42,500 nt of DNA from Symbiodinium natans. Lineage: Eukaryota; Sar; Dinophyceae; Suessiales; Symbiodiniaceae. Positions within the stretch are counted from its first letter, which is position 1; each line of letters opens with the position of its first letter. The stretch lies in the NCBI GenBank assembly GCA_905221605.1, contig CAJNDS010002587.1:52501-95000 (forward strand), written 5' to 3'. The notes under the pieces are model-generated. The model did not search any database. It had not been told where the DNA came from and saw only the letters and a program-made list of their open reading frames with translations. Made by a program: the position numbers and the translations under genes. Below are positions 36,473 to 42,500 of the stretch, one piece after another.

Positions 36473-39400
36473 GATCCAGGCAACCCTCCTGCAAGCCCCA
36501 CAAGCGTGAAGCCCCGAAAACCCTGTGTTTAGCTCTCTTTGGCGAAAAAAAACCCTAAACCCCAAACCCCAGACCCTAAACCCTAAACCCAAAGCCGCGC
36601 ACTTGAGCCGCGTCAAGTCATTCCATTGGGGGGTCTTTCAGAGGACCCTTCGACAGTCTTGGAGCTTCCCGATCCCTCGATGGTGTTGACAAAGATGGGT
36701 TTAGGGTTTAGGGTTTAGGGTTTAGGGTTTAGGGTTTAGGGTTTAGGGTTTAGGGTTTAGGGTTTAGGGTTAGGGTTTAGGGTCTAGAGTCTAGGGTCTG
36801 GGGTTTAGGGTTTAGGGTTTAGGGTTTAGGGTTCAGGGGTTGGGGTTTCGGTTTAGGGCCCTTCGGTCCTCCATGGTGTTGAAAAAGATGGGGGCGATCA
36901 CGCCGCCGATCACGAAGCCGCCCGTGCGCTTGTTCGGAGCGCATGGGATGTCTTGGCCTAGGGTTTAATTGAGTGGATAGGGTGTAGGGCTTAGGGTTTA
37001 GGGTTCAGTATTCAGGGTTTAGGGTTCAAGACCTCTCAACACCAAGCATAGGGTCTCCCCTAAACCCTAAACGCTAATGTGCCTCAGAGGGTTGAGAGTT
37101 GTGGGAGCCTTGGCGTTCTGCATGGCGCCGAAATCTTGAGGTTTTGGCCCGAGTTCCTGATTGGGTGTGCTCTGGTCTTATGCTGCCGATCTCTGATGGC
37201 CTGGCCCATGTACCACAGGATGCAGAGTTTAGGGTTTAGGTTTGAGGGTTTAGGAGTACAGGGTTTAGGATAATAGGGTTTAGGACAAGTTTTCTGAGTG
37301 CCTGGCCCATGTACCACAGGATCGAGTTCGTGGCGGACTTGCGCGAGGATCCCGTGCCCACAACATCGCCCACGTAAGCGAGCTGGTGTCCCTTCCTTGG
37401 CGGATCAAGCGCTTCTACCTCGGACCTCTATGGTTGTACCCGTTGGGATTGGGCGCCCTTTTTGGAGGTTCTTCAAGGGAATAGAAGGGCCATCTTAGGA
37501 GCATATTGACTTAGTTGCTGAGTTCATAAGCCCCCCAAAAAATGTACACATTCGGTTCTATAGGGGGATTATAGTCTCCCAAAAAGTGTAAATTGTACTC
37601 ACTCAGCTACTAAGTTAAGGGGAACCTTAAGTCGTACAACCCCTGAGGGTGGAGTCTTAATCCCTAGGGCGGACGCTCTCGCCATCATCGAGATCGCGGG
37701 ATGTGAGGTTTGGGGTTTAGGGTTTAGGGTTTCGGGTTTTGGGTTTAGGGATGCTAGGGCTCGGGGAGGTACTTGCAAGTTCATGGGTTATTTTCCCTAC
37801 TTATAGCTACCCATGAACCTCCAAGTAGTGGAATGACAAGGCTCTGCTTCAGATCGGCGATCTGCTGCGAGGCGTTGGTGATGCCGTCGCGCGGAAACTT
37901 CCTGCAGGTGTGGAGGACTTAGAACCGGAGGCGAGATCTCGCAGAAAAACTCCAAGAAGCGGCTGACAGCCCCAAGCCCTACAACTCTCAAACCCTGCAG
38001 CCCTCAACCCTGCAACCCGTTGCAGGGTCCTTAAGGGAGGCCCTTTCAGAACCCCTTTAGACCCTACAACCCCAAAAACAAGACTATCAACCCTGGACAG
38101 AAAACCAGGTTGAAAAGAGAAGGTCTCTTCAATTGGAAGGGACTAAGGTGAGTGCAGGGCTTAGAGTTCTTATAGAGTTCGTAGGCTTATATGCCCTAAA
38201 CCGCCCCAAAAGCCCATTTGTTCATCTTAGAAGGGCATGACGCTCGTGATTCTTTCGCAAACCCTAAACCCTGTAGACCCGAAACCCTAAACCCTCGACC
38301 CTAAACCCCGAACCCTAAACCCTGAACCCTAAACCCTAAACCTTAAACCTTAAACCTAAAGAGCCGAAAAGCCCCCCCAAACCCTAAACCCTAAACCCTA
38401 AACCCTAAACCCTAAAGCCTAAACGCTAAACCCTAAACCCTAAACCCTAAACCCTAAACCCTAAACCCTAAACCCTAAACCCATCGGAATAGTTCGCAAT
38501 GACCTGTGGCAGCTCAGGGTTCGGGGTTCTAGGCTGTGGGGCTGCAGGGCTTAGGGGGTAAGGATTTTAGGGTGTAGGGTTTTAGGCTTTTAGACTTACT
38601 GTTTAGGGCTTTAGGGTTTTGGGGTTTAGGGTTTTAGGGTTTAGGGTTTTCGGTTTTAGGGTTTCAGGGTTTTAGGGTTTTAGGGTTTTGGGGGTTTTGG
38701 GGGTTGTAGGGTTTTAGGCTTTTAGATTTACTGTTTAGGGCTTTAGGGTTTTAGGGTTTAGGGTTTTAGGGTTTCAGGGTTTTCGGTTTTAGGGTTTCAG
38801 GGTTTCAGGGTTTTGGGGTTTTTGGGTTTTGGGTTTTTGGGTTTTTGTTTTTTTGGGGTTTTGGGGTTTTAGGGTTTTACGGCTTTAGGATTCTAGGGCT
38901 TTAGGGTTTTAGGGCTTAGGGTTTTGGGACCTTGTGCTGGGGATGGGCTTTAGGCACGAGGGCGTGTCTGCGCAGCCTTGAACACCGTGAAAACGCGCTC
39001 AAGACCTTCACAGGCTCTGACCCTCAGGACATACGGTTTAGGGTAAAACCCCCCAACCCTGTAAATATCTGAGGCCGAGCGGCAACATCGCCAAGGCGTG
39101 CAGGGGGATGTCCTTGGCTACGAAGCGGCCGCCCAGGAGAAAACAATGATTACCTACTTTTCGGCGGCATCCCCTGAACCCTAAACCTCAAACCATAGAA
39201 ACCTCGAAGAATATCATGCGCAATGTAAATTACAACCCACAAGTACACCCTAGGCCCTAAACCCTGAACCCTAAACCCTAAACCCTAAACCCTAAACCCT
39301 AAACCCTAAACCCTAAACCCTAAACCCTAAACCCCAGGATGCTCGTTCAAGATCCCAGTGTCTGGCCGGGACCAGGCATCCGGGGCCGGCGACAGGTCGT

Positions 39401-40966
39401 CGGTGTTGGTCTCGCCGGTCACTTTAAACACGCACAGGGTCACCTGGCGGCGTAGGGTTTAGGGTTTAGGGTTTAGGGTTTAGGGTTTAGGGTTTAGGGT
39501 TTAGGGTTTAGGGTTTAGGGTTTAGGGTTTAGGGTTTAGGGTTTAGGGTTTAGGTTTAGGGTTTAGGGTTTAGGGTTTAGGGTTTAGGGTTTAGGGTTTA
39601 GGGTTTAGGGTTTAGGGTTTAGGGTTTAGGGTTTAGGGTTTAGGGTTTAGGGTTTAGGGTTTAGGGTTTAGGGTTTAGGGTTTAGGGTAAACACGCATAG
39701 GGTCACCTGGCGGTGTAGATGGATATTTTTGGCTTTGGGTTTCTTGACGGCTTTATATATGTTTTCATATGCTTATATACATATTTAGATACTCACACAT
39801 TTATTTGTGTACTTATTTCTGTATTTATATGTGTATGAAATTATACGTGACAAACAAAGTGTTATTTGCTGGTGTAGATGGATATTTATTAGGATTTTCC
39901 CTTTACACTAACAGTCCTTAATAGGGATTATAATAGGGGATAGGGGGCACCATAATCACTGTTAGTATCAGGGGGAACATCCCAAGCTACAAGTATTTCA
40001 GTCGCGAAGAACCGCTTGCCCACTCAAGGCACCCACAGACCCCCCACCGACCCTTTCAAGGAAAAACTGCTTGCCCGCCCAAGACCCCGATTCGTTTCCG
40101 GCCGCGGCTACGCGAAACCCTGAACCCTAAACCCTAAACCCTAAACCTTAAACCCTAAGTCACACCGGTCTCGGGCTTAGAGGGGTCTGCCGTCGGAGCC
40201 TTCTCTGGAACACTGGGGCGACTCGTGAACCATTCAGCATTTGCCCAGGACTCAATCACCTGCGGATCAGGGTTTAGGGTTTAGGGTTTAGGGTTTAGGG
40301 TTTAGGGTTTAGGGTTTAGGGTTTAGGGTTTAGGGTTTAGGGTTTAGGGTTTAGGGGTCAGGGTTTAGGGCTCAGGGTCTGTGTGCCGGTGGCAGTTTCG
40401 GACTCAGTGAGTGCAGTAGCCACGACCGTCGCACCCAAAACCCTACATAAACCCGAACCCTAAACCCTAAACCCCAAACCCCAAACCCTAAACCCTAAAC
40501 CCTAAACCCTAAACCCTAAACCCCAAACCCCAAACCCCAAACCCTAAACCCCCTAAATGTTCAAGCTCACTCTAAACCCTGAATCCAGGGAATCCAAGGG
40601 GTTGCACCTTGGACCCTGGCAGGTTGTAGCCTTGGGTTTGGGAGACCCTTTTCAATCATGCTTTCAGGTAGTGTGAGGGCCATATTAAGAGTATACTACG
40701 GGGAACCTTTAGGGGTAGTACAACCTTGGGGGTACGAGCCTTAATCCCTTGATTAAACCCCAAACCCTCAACCCTAAACCCTCAACCCAAGAAAACCACA
40801 CCTCCAGGCCTCAACTCTTAAGACCCGAGGTGTCCACCCCACCTGCTTGGCGAAGGGATTTCCCTTCTTCATCTTGTCCTCTACGTCATGATAAGCGTCG
40901 AACATCAGGATCCTCATGGCTGTTTAGGGCTTCTCTAGGGGGCCTAAATAATTGTAACAGGCTTTT

Positions 40967-40998
<32 letters not shown>

Positions 40999-41713
40999 GG
41001 TGGGGGTGGGGGGTTCTTCTAGTCTAAAGAAACGGGGACCATAGAGAGTACGATTTGTAACTATTCCAAGACCTTTCTTTGAGGGGGTTAAGGGTTTAGG
41101 GGGGGTTTGGGAAATGGGGCTGCGCGTCGGGCCCCGGGTTGCAGGGGTTTGGGGAATTTCGGGTGTTGGGGTTAGGGCTTAAGGGTTTCGGGTTGCAGAA
41201 CCTTTCAGTAGCGAATGGACACAAGTGGCGGGTCGGATTCATCCAAGTTTGGACGACTGACTCGTCTTTTCTCAGTCGTACAGCACAAAGGCTTGCTAGC
41301 CCAGTACAGTAGCCATCTTGTAGTAAGGGCACCCTCTGTTAAAATTGGTTACTCTATAAGGAAACCAAGAACCAGCAAAAAGGGGGGCAAAAGGGTACTA
41401 CTGGGCTACCCAGAAGAGAGGCCTGATTTGGAAGTGCCAAACGACGACAGCCAGCAAAAGAGAGTGTTAAGATTTACATGTACGGCCTCCCCTGTGACTG
41501 GCTCCCCTCAACCTCCTCAACCCTAAACCCCGAAAACCTAAACCGAAAACCCTTGAAACCCAGATTTCGGGTTTAGGGTTTAGGGCAGCGCCCTGAACCC
41601 TAAACCCTAAACCCTAAACCCTAAACCCTAAACCCTAAACCCTAAACCCAACTGCCCTCTTGGGAGGCAGGACTCATGCGGCTGAGGCCGGCAACTGCAC
41701 CAGTCGCAAGTTC
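11055..41713 (-). CDS. acnB: aconitate hydratase B, 43 exons, 5' end beyond window
   Basis: Bacterial-type aconitase B (citrate to isocitrate; the bacterial enzyme also hydrates 2-methylaconitate). It was assembled from 43 exons that total 2331 nt, 776 residues plus TAA, in one frame throughout. Recalled E. coli AcnB motifs appear in order: [160 protein letters not shown]. The three 4Fe-4S ligand cysteines are present: GSC in exon 20643-20689, and GCSLC in exon 16954-17004. It lacks roughly the first 100 residues of the bacterial protein, so any targeting peptide is unseen. Donors: 17 GC, 15 GA, 7 GT, three unclear. The exon lists are in the four segment entries. Confidence 0.93.
12537..12894 (+). 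repeat. long CCCTAAA/CCCCAAA array beside an acnB exon
   Basis: About 50 units with mixed CCCTAAA, CCCCAAA, CCCTCAA and CCCCAAG forms, ending at the donor side of exon 12955-12899. In the sense direction the intron begins with TTTGGGG/TTTAGGG. The opposite flank of the exon (12974-13140) is TTTAGGG, so the exon sits between inverted telomere-like arrays. Confidence 0.9.
13790..13806 (-). other. acnB: 17-nt micro-exon of acnB
   Basis: Sense GC GCC AAC GTT TAC CTG, with acceptor CGAGAG|GC and donor CTG|GA. It joins NRLGKG to [10 protein letters not shown] as G-ANVYL-A, matching GANVFLASAEL in the bacterial protein. It lies in a 450-bp non-telomeric island and would be missed by standard gene finders. 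Confidence 0.82.
14165..14290 (+). repeat. TTTAGGG array with TTCAGGG block
   Basis: TTTAGGG units, then nine consecutive TTCAGGG units, then TTTAGGG again, inside the acnB intron between exons 15282-15213 and 13806-13790. Confidence 0.85.
14448..14818 (+). repeat. CCCTAAA arrays with CCCCTAAA block
   Basis: 14448-14520 is a perfect CCCTAAA run. 14695-14790 is mostly the octamer CCCCTAAA. Between them lies a degenerate CCCTAAG-rich stretch. Confidence 0.88.
14936..15176 (+). repeat. GGGGTTGA octamer array
   Basis: Five TTTAGGG units, then about 21 copies of the octamer GGGGTTGA (about 14968-15138), then TTTAGGGG. It adjoins the 3' (donor) end of acnB exon 15282-15213, which is unusual since this edge normally has CCCTAAA on the + strand. 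Confidence 0.9.
15384..15962. other. unique island in an acnB intron, GTGTC-rich
   Basis: Two stretches (15384-15714 and 15795-15962) separated by a perfect TTTAGGG array of 11 units. Both are rich in TCGCGTGTC/CATGTTACATGTG-like words. Open frames exist on the + strand but share no phase-supported splicing. Probably intron interior. Confidence 0.45.
17990..18085 (+). mobile_element. dispersed element family A
   Basis: GGCCTGAAGAATTAGAATAA, a spacer, GGGACCATATGGGATTATCA, then ATTCCGACCCTGG. The order of blocks matches copies at 20.5 and 32.6 kb. Confidence 0.65.
18086..18960. other. non-telomeric unique stretch in an acnB intron
   Basis: About 870 nt with lower GC content than the exons, a G10 run near 18276, and no telomere units, ending in a (TA)n run at 18928-18955. 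It is the longest telomere-free stretch in the aconitase gene. No coding phase is supported. Confidence 0.5.
19148..19263 (+). repeat. CCCTAAA array beside an acnB exon
   Basis: About 14 units ending at the donor side of exon 19325-19268. The opposite flank (19360-19411) is TTTAGGG. Confidence 0.92.
19733..19884 (+). repeat. TTTAGGG array beside an acnB exon
   Basis: About 20 units immediately upstream (sense) of the acceptor of exon 19712-19679. The other flank (19532-19641) is CCCTAAA. Confidence 0.92.
20315..20322 (-). other. acnB: 8-nt micro-exon of acnB
   Basis: Sense GAACATTG between acceptor CCGAG and donor GT. The preceding exon ends ...TGCATGAC with a GC donor, and the next begins GC CAC TAC. 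Only this 8-mer completes Thr-Asn-Ile-Gly-His, the conserved residues after the first cluster cysteine in AcnB. It is one of the shortest exon calls in the window and rests on homology plus splice signals. Confidence 0.75.
20413..20612 (+). mobile_element. two family A elements in tandem
   Basis: 20424-20475 has GGGACCATAAGGGAATGCTA and ATTCCGACCCCTATA. 20493-20600 has GGGGCCTGAAGAATTAGAAT, T-run, G18-19, then GGGACCATGAGGGAATACCA. The T/G homopolymers between the blocks recur in the 32.6 and 40.9 kb copies. Confidence 0.65.
21145..21290 (+). repeat. AAAGCCT heptamer array
   Basis: About 18 units of AAAGCCT, a one-base variant of CCCTAAA (GCCTAAA). It adjoins normal CCCTAAA units at 21269-21290 and lies between acnB exons 21657-21625 and 21003-20935. 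Confidence 0.92.
21391..21541 (+). repeat. TTTAGGG array
   Basis: About 21 units with two TTTCGGG variants, in the same acnB intron as the AAAGCCT array. Confidence 0.92.
21680..21768 (+). repeat. TTTAGGG/TTTGGGG array beside an acnB exon
   Basis: About 12 units, most of them the variant TTTGGGG, next to the acceptor side of exon 21657-21625. Confidence 0.9.
22077..22152 (+). mobile_element. dispersed element family E
   Basis: Shares TCTAGACC, AGTAACCTAGGAA, GGGCGC and CTTTTTG, in that order, with 7549-7624. Confidence 0.55.
23022..23045 (-). other. acnB: 24-nt exon of acnB
   Basis: Encodes ADKEAEYA in phase 0, with acceptor GGAAG|GC and donor GCG|GC. Downstream in sense direction it is followed by a purine-rich poly-G/GGGAGG tract (22960-23005 on the + strand is C/T). 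Confidence 0.8.
23895..24042 (+). repeat. CCCTAAA then CCCTAGA array beside an acnB exon
   Basis: About 11 CCCTAAA units followed by about 9 CCCTAGA units, ending at the donor side of exon 24096-24064. Confidence 0.92.
25932..26095 (+). repeat. TTTAGGG array between an exon edge and its copy
   Basis: About 20 units next to the acceptor of acnB exon 25922-25872. Beyond the array, at 26110-26132, lies a 23-bp copy of the exon edge. Confidence 0.92.
26110..26132 (-). pseudogene. displaced copy of an acnB exon 5' edge
   Basis: A 23-bp perfect match to 25909-25931, which spans the acceptor and first 14 nt of exon 25922-25872. The TTTAGGG array 25932-26095 lies between. Confidence 0.85.
26171..26470 (+). 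repeat. two TTTAGGG arrays
   Basis: 26171-26297 and 26379-26470, about 17 and 12 units, upstream (sense) of exon 25922-25872 and directly downstream of exon 26519-26488. Here the donor side carries TTTAGGG on the + strand, an exception to the usual polarity. Confidence 0.9.
28614..28625 (-). other. acnB: 12-nt micro-exon of acnB
   Basis: Sense ATTCGCACACCC. It supplies the end of Asp plus Ser-His-Thr and the first base of Arg in GTGxDSHTRFP, between exons 28932-28889 and 27780-27705. The acceptor is GGAG|AT and the donor GT. The upstream exon then ends GCCG|AT or GCC|GA, because the bases GA are shared at both edges. Confidence 0.72.
29582..29735 (+). repeat. TTTAGGG array
   Basis: About 22 nearly perfect units in the acnB intron between exons 29884-29842 and 29120-29035, close to the donor side of the former. 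Confidence 0.93.
32371..32504 (+). repeat. TTTAGGG array beside an acnB exon
   Basis: About 19 units just upstream (sense) of the acceptor of exon 32335-32275. The donor side (32219-32257) is CCCTAAA. Confidence 0.93.
32574..32690 (+). mobile_element. dispersed element family A
   Basis: GGGGCCTGAATACTTAGAAT, TTTT-G14, GGGACCACAAGGGAAGACGA, then TTCCGACCCCTAGA. This is the clearest full copy of the family. Confidence 0.65.
32805..32985. mobile_element. inverted-repeat element (family G)
   Basis: The left arm ACATGGTTCTTAAGGGAGGG and right arm CCCTCCCTTAAGAACCCTGT are near-perfect inverted repeats about 180 bp apart. The interior has two tandem sections, AAGGGAGGGGG(C/T)TTCATGGGG then TAGGTACCT, and a long G run. 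It looks like a small non-autonomous element. Confidence 0.6.
34023..34218 (+). repeat. TTTAGGG array with GGGCTTTTA block
   Basis: Starts at the acceptor side of acnB exon 34018-33965. It includes five copies of the nonamer GGGCTTTTA (about 34050-34094), then about 17 perfect TTTAGGG units. Confidence 0.92.
34661..34765. mobile_element. 105-bp MITE-like element (family C)
   Basis: Terminal inverted repeats CTACTACTTGCTTAAGAACC and its counterpart GGTTTCTTAAGCAGATAGTA are about 20 bp with two or three mismatches. CCAA(C) occurs directly outside both ends, as a target-site duplication would. The AT-rich interior has no coding capacity. Confidence 0.7.
35089..35189. mobile_element. MITE-like element (family B), copy 1
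   Basis: The arms carry AACAGTCCTTAATA and TATTAAGGACTGTT, with outer blocks TTTTCCCC and GAGGGAACATCCCA. It ends 48 nt from acnB exon 35041-35002. Two other copies are at 36305-36390 and 39889-39986. Confidence 0.72.
35549..35881. mobile_element. 333-bp inverted-repeat element enclosing a telomere array (family D)
   Basis: Left arm 35549-35592 and the reverse complement of right arm 35838-35881 match at about 40 of 44 positions. Both contain AGGGGTGTCGCTTTTCA and TCGCTTTACAGGGTTTT. Between them lie 11 CCCTAAA-type units (35634-35716) and a spare copy of GGTGTCGCTTT (35622). Confidence 0.72.
35930..36190 (+). repeat. TTTAGGG array with GTGTAGG and TTGAGGG blocks
   Basis: Includes four GGGTGTA units and about 12 TTGAGGG units (36006-36090), then normal TTTAGGG up to the downstream side of acnB exon 36266-36220. 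Confidence 0.92.
36305..36390. mobile_element. MITE-like element (family B), copy 2
   Basis: Starts TTGGGATGTTTCCCCTCTAT and ends ATAAGGGGGAACATCCCAA, an inverted repeat, with the inner block ACAGTCCTGAATAGGGATCA shared with the other copies. Confidence 0.75.
36672..36700 (-). pseudogene. displaced copy of an acnB exon 3' edge
   Basis: Sense CCCATCTTTGTCAACACCAT then CGAG, versus the true edge of exon 36957-36869 (ATCTTTTTCAACACCATGGAG). About 22 of 25 match. A TTTAGGG tract separates the two. Confidence 0.75.
37199..37221 (-). pseudogene. displaced copy of an acnB exon 3' edge
   Basis: A 23-bp perfect match to 37300-37322, which spans the last 16 nt of exon 37395-37307 and the first 7 nt of its intron. 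TTTAGG-type sequence lies between the copies. Confidence 0.85.
37515..37680 (+). mobile_element. dispersed element family F
   Basis: GAGTTCATAAGCCCCCCAAA, TTCTATAGGGGGATTATAGT and CCCAAAAAGTGTAAATTGTA match blocks at 7387-7545. The following GGGGAACCTTAAG...GTACAACCCCTG...CTTAATCCCT resembles 40705-40748. Confidence 0.55.
38275..38480 (+). repeat. CCCTAAA array in an acnB intron
   Basis: Two CCCTAAA runs with some CCTTAAA variants. They are followed by an unusual GGGTTTTAG-type octamer section (38580-38930), in which TTTTAGGG and TTTCAGGG alternate. Confidence 0.88.
39452..39688 (+). repeat. longest TTTAGGG array in the window
   Basis: About 33 near-perfect units with a single TTTAGG slip, next to the acceptor of acnB exon 39443-39363. 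The other edge carries the displaced exon-edge copy. Confidence 0.95.
39689..39718 (-). pseudogene. displaced copy of an acnB exon 5' edge
   Basis: Matches 39426-39455 at 28 of 30 positions, spanning the acceptor and first 18 nt of exon 39443-39363. The 230-bp TTTAGGG array lies between. Confidence 0.85.
39889..39986. mobile_element. MITE-like element (family B), copy 3
   Basis: Contains ACTAACAGTCCTTAATAGGG and ends GGGGGAACATCCCAAG. It matches copy 1 best in the left arm and copy 2 best in the right end. Confidence 0.72.
40936..41085 (+). mobile_element. dispersed element family A, decayed
   Basis: GGCCTAAATAATTGTAACAG, then T-run, about G22, then GGGGACCATAGAGAGTACGA and ACTATTCCAAGACC, in the family order. 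It lies just upstream (sense) of acnB exon 40912-40843. Confidence 0.5.
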
Positions 41714-42500
41714 CTGTTGAGGGGCTTTTTCAGGGATTTGGGGGGTTTAGGGTTTAGGGTTTAGGGTTTAAGGGTTAGGAGTACCCCCTTACCGTAGCAG
41801 TACATACGGGTGGGGCCCACCTACCCTAAGCCCTAAACCTAAACCCAATACCCCCAACTGACAATAGGGGTGTATCTTTATGGGGTTGAGGGGTTGAGAA
41901 TGATACTATTTGGGGGTGTAGAGGCCGGCCCCCCCCCCCCCCCCCCACGTCTCATGTTAAGAAATCCCCCATGGTGCAATTGGAGAGCCACCTTGCTGTA
42001 AGCCCTACGGGCGGCTGTCACCATTTTGAGGAAAACCCCGATACCGAAATCTCGAACCCTGGGGGCTCTAGTCGCTTTAGTGTCTTTTGGGTTTGTGTTG
42101 TCTGGCTTTTGGAAAGACTTACAGGTCTCTGGCACCTGGACCTAATCCTTAGAAAACCCTATTCAACCCATGGACGTTTAGATTCTTCGAGGGACCCCGG
42201 TCCTTAAAAAGGATAGTTCCCAGGTCTTAGTAGAGACCCATTGATGTGGCATGCCCCTTACATACCCCGAACCCTCAATCCTGAGCCCTATACAGCCCAA
42301 GGGCCCATACTTCAGAACCCTTTTAAGGGAGGTAAGGGACCATGCTATCGAACCATGCAATAACCCTTAGGAAACCTGCCCCAGTTTCATGGTTGAGAAG
42401 GGTTGAGGGTTTCTCAGCATGGCCTCCAACCCGGTTTAGGGTTTAGGGTTTAGGGTTTAGGATTTAGGGTTTAGGGTGTAGGGTCTAGGGCTTAGGGGCT
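41714..42500. other. window edge inside an acnB intron, no exon found
   Basis: Holds TTTAGGG blocks (41750-41775, 42434-42485), a C17-18 run at about 41930-41946 and ordinary intron-like sequence. I looked for the conserved GGYNxHPLI block that should come next upstream and did not find it. Confidence 0.5.

Larger units (their letters stand above)
31606..36957 (-). other. acnB: acnB exons 8-15 (rest of swivel domain, linker)
   Basis: Sense order: 36957-36869, 36266-36220, 35041-35002, 34329-34252, 34018-33965, 33295-33252, 32335-32275, 31710-31606. Pieces: [90 protein letters not shown], and [20 protein letters not shown]. The 3' ends of exons 36266-36220 and 35041-35002 are the two weakest calls. 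Phase and homology put both cuts at CCT|TGG, which is not a known donor. A missed micro-exon of a few codons between 34330 and 35001 is possible. Confidence 0.8.
37307..41713 (-). other. acnB: acnB exons 1-7 of those visible (end of helical domain, swivel domain start)
   Basis: Sense order: 41713-41676, 40912-40843, 40259-40164, 39443-39363, 39112-39081, 37901-37845, 37395-37307. Recognisable pieces are [55 protein letters not shown] and [18 protein letters not shown]. Exon 40259-40164 may carry a dinoflagellate-specific insert, [12 protein letters not shown], relative to bacteria. Its GT donor follows GGT and is less certain. Donors in order: GA, GT, GT, GA, GC, GA, GC. Confidence 0.88.

Noticed and set aside
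38940-39030. - strand reading [12 protein letters not shown], resembling the aconitase VFKVTGE block
   Set aside because: It lies between exons already contiguous in the protein ([11 protein letters not shown] and KFPRDG). The real VFKVTGE exon is at 39443-39363.
1-42500. The window as a chromosome end or subtelomere
   Set aside because: The telomere units occur as many short blocks in both orientations, placed around exons of normal genes. There is no terminal array.

Overview
The window looks like nuclear DNA of a dinoflagellate. The telomere-type unit TTTAGGG/CCCTAAA occurs in dozens of interstitial blocks. Genes are cut into many small exons. Introns start with GC, GA or GT and nearly all end in AG|G. 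One gene is a tandem duplicate, and its N-terminus carries a Cys-Ala-Leu-Asn-Ala-Leu-Gln motif that I recall from other dinoflagellate proteins. Most long open frames here are artefacts of repeats. The genes below were assembled by eye from exon islands, using reading phase, AG|G acceptors and recalled family motifs.

Layout. (1) 1-1361, + strand: the 3' end of an unrecognised gene, five phase-consistent exons. (2) 1362-3499: convergent intergenic DNA with pentanucleotide microsatellites and telomere-like arrays. (3) 3500-6383 and 6933-10237, - strand: two head-to-tail copies of an eight-exon, 567-residue secreted purple-acid-phosphatase-like enzyme. All five metal-binding motifs are present. 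(4) 11055-41713, - strand: 43 exons (about 2.33 kb coding in 30.7 kb) of a bacterial-type aconitase B, lacking only its N-terminus, which lies beyond the window. Micro-exons of 8, 12, 17 and 24 nt are needed to keep the frame. (5) 41714-42500: no recognisable exon.

The most striking structure is in the introns. Read in the sense direction, many begin just after the donor with (TTTAGGG)n and end just before the acceptor with (CCCTAAA)n, so each could fold into a telomeric-repeat hairpin. Several splice sites lie in short direct repeats. In four places a 23-30 bp copy of an exon edge lies on the far side of a TTTAGGG tract, as if telomeric DNA had been inserted at exon borders with target duplication. 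Intron interiors also hold small inverted-repeat elements in several families. This is a candidate intron-spreading process built on telomeric repeats.

The phosphatase probably acts outside the cell or in the secretory system. Aconitase B is a citrate/2-methylcitrate-cycle enzyme. I see no operon-like logic between them beyond shared orientation. All homology statements are from memory of family motifs; no search was run.
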